In this document: piece after piece, positions 63,291 to 64,000 of the stretch
Position numbering within the stretch: the first letter of the stretch is position 1
Layout: each line of letters begins with the position of its first letter
DNA from: Persicaria tinctoria
Taxonomy: Eukaryota; Streptophyta; Magnoliopsida; Caryophyllales; Polygonaceae
Assembly: GCA_037127255.1 (NCBI GenBank)
Contig: JBANSL010000003.1
Coordinates: forward strand, 1,490,501 to 1,554,500
Length of the DNA: 64,000 bases
Direction: 5' to 3'
Translations under genes and position numbers: made by a program
Notes under the pieces: model-generated
Seen by the model: the letters and a program-made list of their open reading frames with translations, nothing else
The model's database searches: none
What the model was told of the DNA's origin: nothing

Positions 63291-63965
63291 TATTTTTCAT
63301 AACTTAATACAATGAAATAACTAATAACTGCACCCGAATAACTTAATACAACTGAATAACTACCCACTGCAATCCAATAATCATTTTCTGCAACTGAATA
63401 ACTTGCTAAAGAAATGAAACTTGTGTGTCCGCAAACTCCACACAGAAAAAGGCCACAAAACGCATATTGGGCCTATTGGCCCAGTCCAGTTGCTCTCATC
63501 CCCTTCTCGAGTCGAGTCAAAACCAGAGTTTGGAGTAATCACAGAAACAACGACGATGGTGCTCTTTGGTTTCTTTGCTGCTTGAATCTTGAGATAAATT
63601 TGGTACTCGAATCCGATATTTACCAAGTACGTCAATCCTTACGGTAAATTTCCTTTTTCTTGAGGTCTGATTCTTCAGTATTAGTTTCGAATTTCGATCC
63701 AAAACCATAAATCGTTCACCTTCTGATTTCTCTCTCCGATCGTCGATTTCGCCTCAAATCAGTGCAATCTCGATATCGAATTGATTAAATTCTCTGCGCC
63801 GTAGCGCTTTTCGTTAGGGTTTACCAAGATCTTTGTTCTGCGTTGCCCATTGCTGGTGTTTGTCGATCTTCATTCATTCTTTGAATTCGACCTACGCTAA
63901 GCAGTGATTTTTATGGGAATTGGGTGCTGATTGCTTGTTGGAATAAAGAATTCGGTAGAGATCCA
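63291..63965 (+). promoter_or_regulatory. End of the ABCB duplication and 5' region of the next gene
   Basis: 63291-63410 still matches the ABCB 3' flank (AATAACTTAATACAACTGAA). After ~63410 the sequence is unique and looks like a promoter and 5' UTR with CT-rich, TCGATTTCG-type composition. A 5' UTR intron cannot be excluded. Confidence 0.5.
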
Positions 63966-64000
63966 ATGGCGAATCCGTTAAGATCCCCCTTTTCCCCACC
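63966..64000 (+). CDS. Start of an unidentified gene, truncated by the window end
   Basis: The ATG at 63966 in context ATCCAATGGCG begins MANPLRSPFSP and runs off the window. A 5'-UTR-like sequence precedes it. Too short to assign a family. The start is a proposal from context, not from homology. Confidence 0.45.
   Translation, partial: MANPLRSPFSP

Noticed and set aside
63414..63708. Open frames on both strands before the last gene
   Set aside because: Short, overlapping on opposite strands, no domain; the region looks like promoter and 5' UTR.

Overview
This is nuclear DNA from a eudicot plant. Genes are split by GT-AG introns, intergenic DNA is AT-rich, and there are many plant-type transposons: LINEs with RNase H tails, hAT/MULE/Stowaway MITEs, Helitrons and LTR elements. 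I cannot fix the family from sequence alone.

Layout. (1) 26-11471 (+): complete 13-exon SAC9-type phosphoinositide phosphatase with SAC and WW domains. (2) 12106-15075 (-): a 4-exon secreted or membrane plant protein of a conserved uncharacterised family (probably DUF7705), convergent with SAC9. (3) 16672-18287 (-): a two-pore K+ channel (TPK) with two GYGD filters and C-terminal EF-hands. Its upstream region carries a ~150-bp tandem triplicate. (4) 21.0-63.4 kb: a tandem array of three ABCB (MDR/P-glycoprotein) genes on the + strand. Copy A (23325-28239) and copy C (52732-59408) are complete 10-exon genes of 1269 and 1266 aa. Copy B (39516-40984) is a pseudogene that has lost exons 2-8. (5) 63966-64000 (+): start codon of a further gene that runs off the window.

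Copies B and C are each preceded by a broken fragment of the 5' end of gene (2). The duplicated unit was therefore [5' piece of the DUF7705-like gene + ABCB], with the TPK interval missing from the derived copies. Copy B is a mosaic: its first exon resembles copy C, while its last two exons and their intron are essentially identical to copy A, as expected after gene conversion or unequal exchange.

The array has been heavily invaded. Many insertions can be delimited to the base because the sister copies supply the empty site: a 9-bp-TSD Pack-MULE carrying a PHD-finger fragment, a three-level nest (hAT-like, hAT-like, 3.3-kb solo-LTR-like), a Helitron in intron 1 of copy C, a second Helitron with a 680-bp internal tandem duplication, a TRIM, two non-autonomous LTR elements (one with a 19-bp minisatellite), several 5'-truncated LINEs and an unclassified 1330-bp TGATAG...CTATCA element.

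Functionally the genes are unrelated housekeeping and transport genes: endomembrane phosphoinositide turnover, K+ flux, and ABCB export of auxin or other small molecules. I see no operon-like or defence-system logic. The novelty lies in genome structure.
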